A DNA stretch of 5,527 nucleotides from CAYMKE01 sp964345135 (GTDB taxonomy: Bacteria; Bacteroidota; Bacteroidia; Bacteroidales; JBBRXJ01), in NCBI GenBank assembly GCA_964345135.1, contig CAYFQI010000194.1, positions 1 to 5,527 of the forward strand, in the 5' to 3' direction. The notes beneath the pieces are model-generated. The model made no database searches. It was not told where the DNA came from and saw only the letters and a program-made list of their open reading frames with translations. A program made the translations under genes and the position numbers. Shown piece by piece: positions 5,274 through 5,527 of the stretch; the stretch's first letter is position 1; the number at the start of each line of letters is the position of its first letter.

Positions 5274-5527
5274 CTATAATTTATAATAATGTACAGGCAG
5301 GTCAATAAGTTCAGAAAGATCCATGCCCATCTCTTTCATGTCATCGTCACCGGGCTCATAATACCAATGTATCTTGATGTTTAACCCCTTATAATAAAAA
5401 TCATTACTTTTCATAAGAATGTCGGAAATAATTTTTGCTGTAGCTGAATTAAAGTAAATTAGTTTAAAACAAAGAATAAAAGGATTATCAAGTAAATCGT
5501 CAATAAGGTCTTTCTCAACAATATATT
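5274..5527 (-). CDS. SiaC-family (DUF1987) regulatory phosphoprotein, C-terminal part
   Basis: This gene is cut by the right edge: 83 codons are visible, with TAG at 5274-5276, and the frame stays open to the window end. The visible protein starts YIVEKDLIDDLLDNPF and contains KLIYFNSATAKIISDIL (21-37 of the visible part), then IKIHWYYEPGDDDMKEMG (50-67) and a SELIDLPVHYYKL end. This is the DUF1987/SiaC signature: YFNT-S-S-x-K, then a WYYEEDDED-like strand, then an ILDLPF-like tail. In Pseudomonas, SiaC is phosphorylated by the kinase SiaB and dephosphorylated by the PP2C-type phosphatase SiaA, and it activates the diguanylate cyclase SiaD. In this copy the Thr of the NTSS motif is Ser (NSAT), still a possible phosphosite. 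With SiaC near 126 residues, about one third is missing on the right. The family call comes from my reading of these motifs. The partners, if present, lie outside the window. Confidence 0.85.
   Translation of the reverse strand, partial: YIVEKDLIDDLLDNPFILCFKLIYFNSATAKIISDILMKSNDFYYKGLNIKIHWYYEPGDDDMKEMGMDLSELIDLPVHYYKL

Noticed and set aside
5221..5275. agtctg/cagact and agcc/ggct stems as a terminator for the SiaC-like gene.
   Set aside because: The stems are 4-6 bp, the outer pair is about 45 bp apart, and no T-tract follows on the minus strand.

Overview
The window looks like chromosomal DNA of an AT-rich member of the Bacteroidota, probably Bacteroidales/Marinilabiliales-like. The evidence is a cysteine-free RecO, a dihydroorotate dehydrogenase-like flavoprotein of the type common in that phylum, a large lipoprotein with a Bacteroidota-style N-terminus, a SiaC-family (DUF1987) protein, a TAnnTTTG-type -7 element before folK, and starts without clear Shine-Dalgarno sequences. 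No rRNA, tRNA, CRISPR array or transposase gene is visible.

Layout, left to right. Bases 1-79 are non-coding, with a short 8-bp tandem repeat. Two minus-strand genes follow: the dihydroorotate dehydrogenase-like protein (80-1096) and recO (1340-2065). They are separated by 243 bp that hold a 10-bp perfect inverted repeat just upstream of the first of these and a small hairpin. recO and folK (2158-2655, plus) are divergent across a very AT-rich 92-bp promoter region. folK has no ATG and must start at TTG. After 82 bp comes a 712-residue lipoprotein gene (2738-4876, plus) with four weakly similar blocks spaced about 140 residues apart. From 4877 to 5273 there is no gene. This stretch holds a 196-bp MITE-like element with 19-bp terminal inverted repeats and apparent 4-bp target duplications, surrounded by further copies of its left end. 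The right edge (5274-5527, minus) is the 3' part of a SiaC-family gene running out of the window.

The genes are mostly unrelated housekeeping functions (recombinational repair, folate synthesis) next to poorly characterised Bacteroidota genes, so no multi-gene pathway is evident. The points most worth following are the nested terminal repeats around the MITE-like element, the repeat architecture of the lipoprotein, the substituted substrate site of the DHOD-like protein, and the partial SiaC gene, whose neighbours to the right may be a partner-switching system. I see no clear case for an entirely new biological system inside this window.
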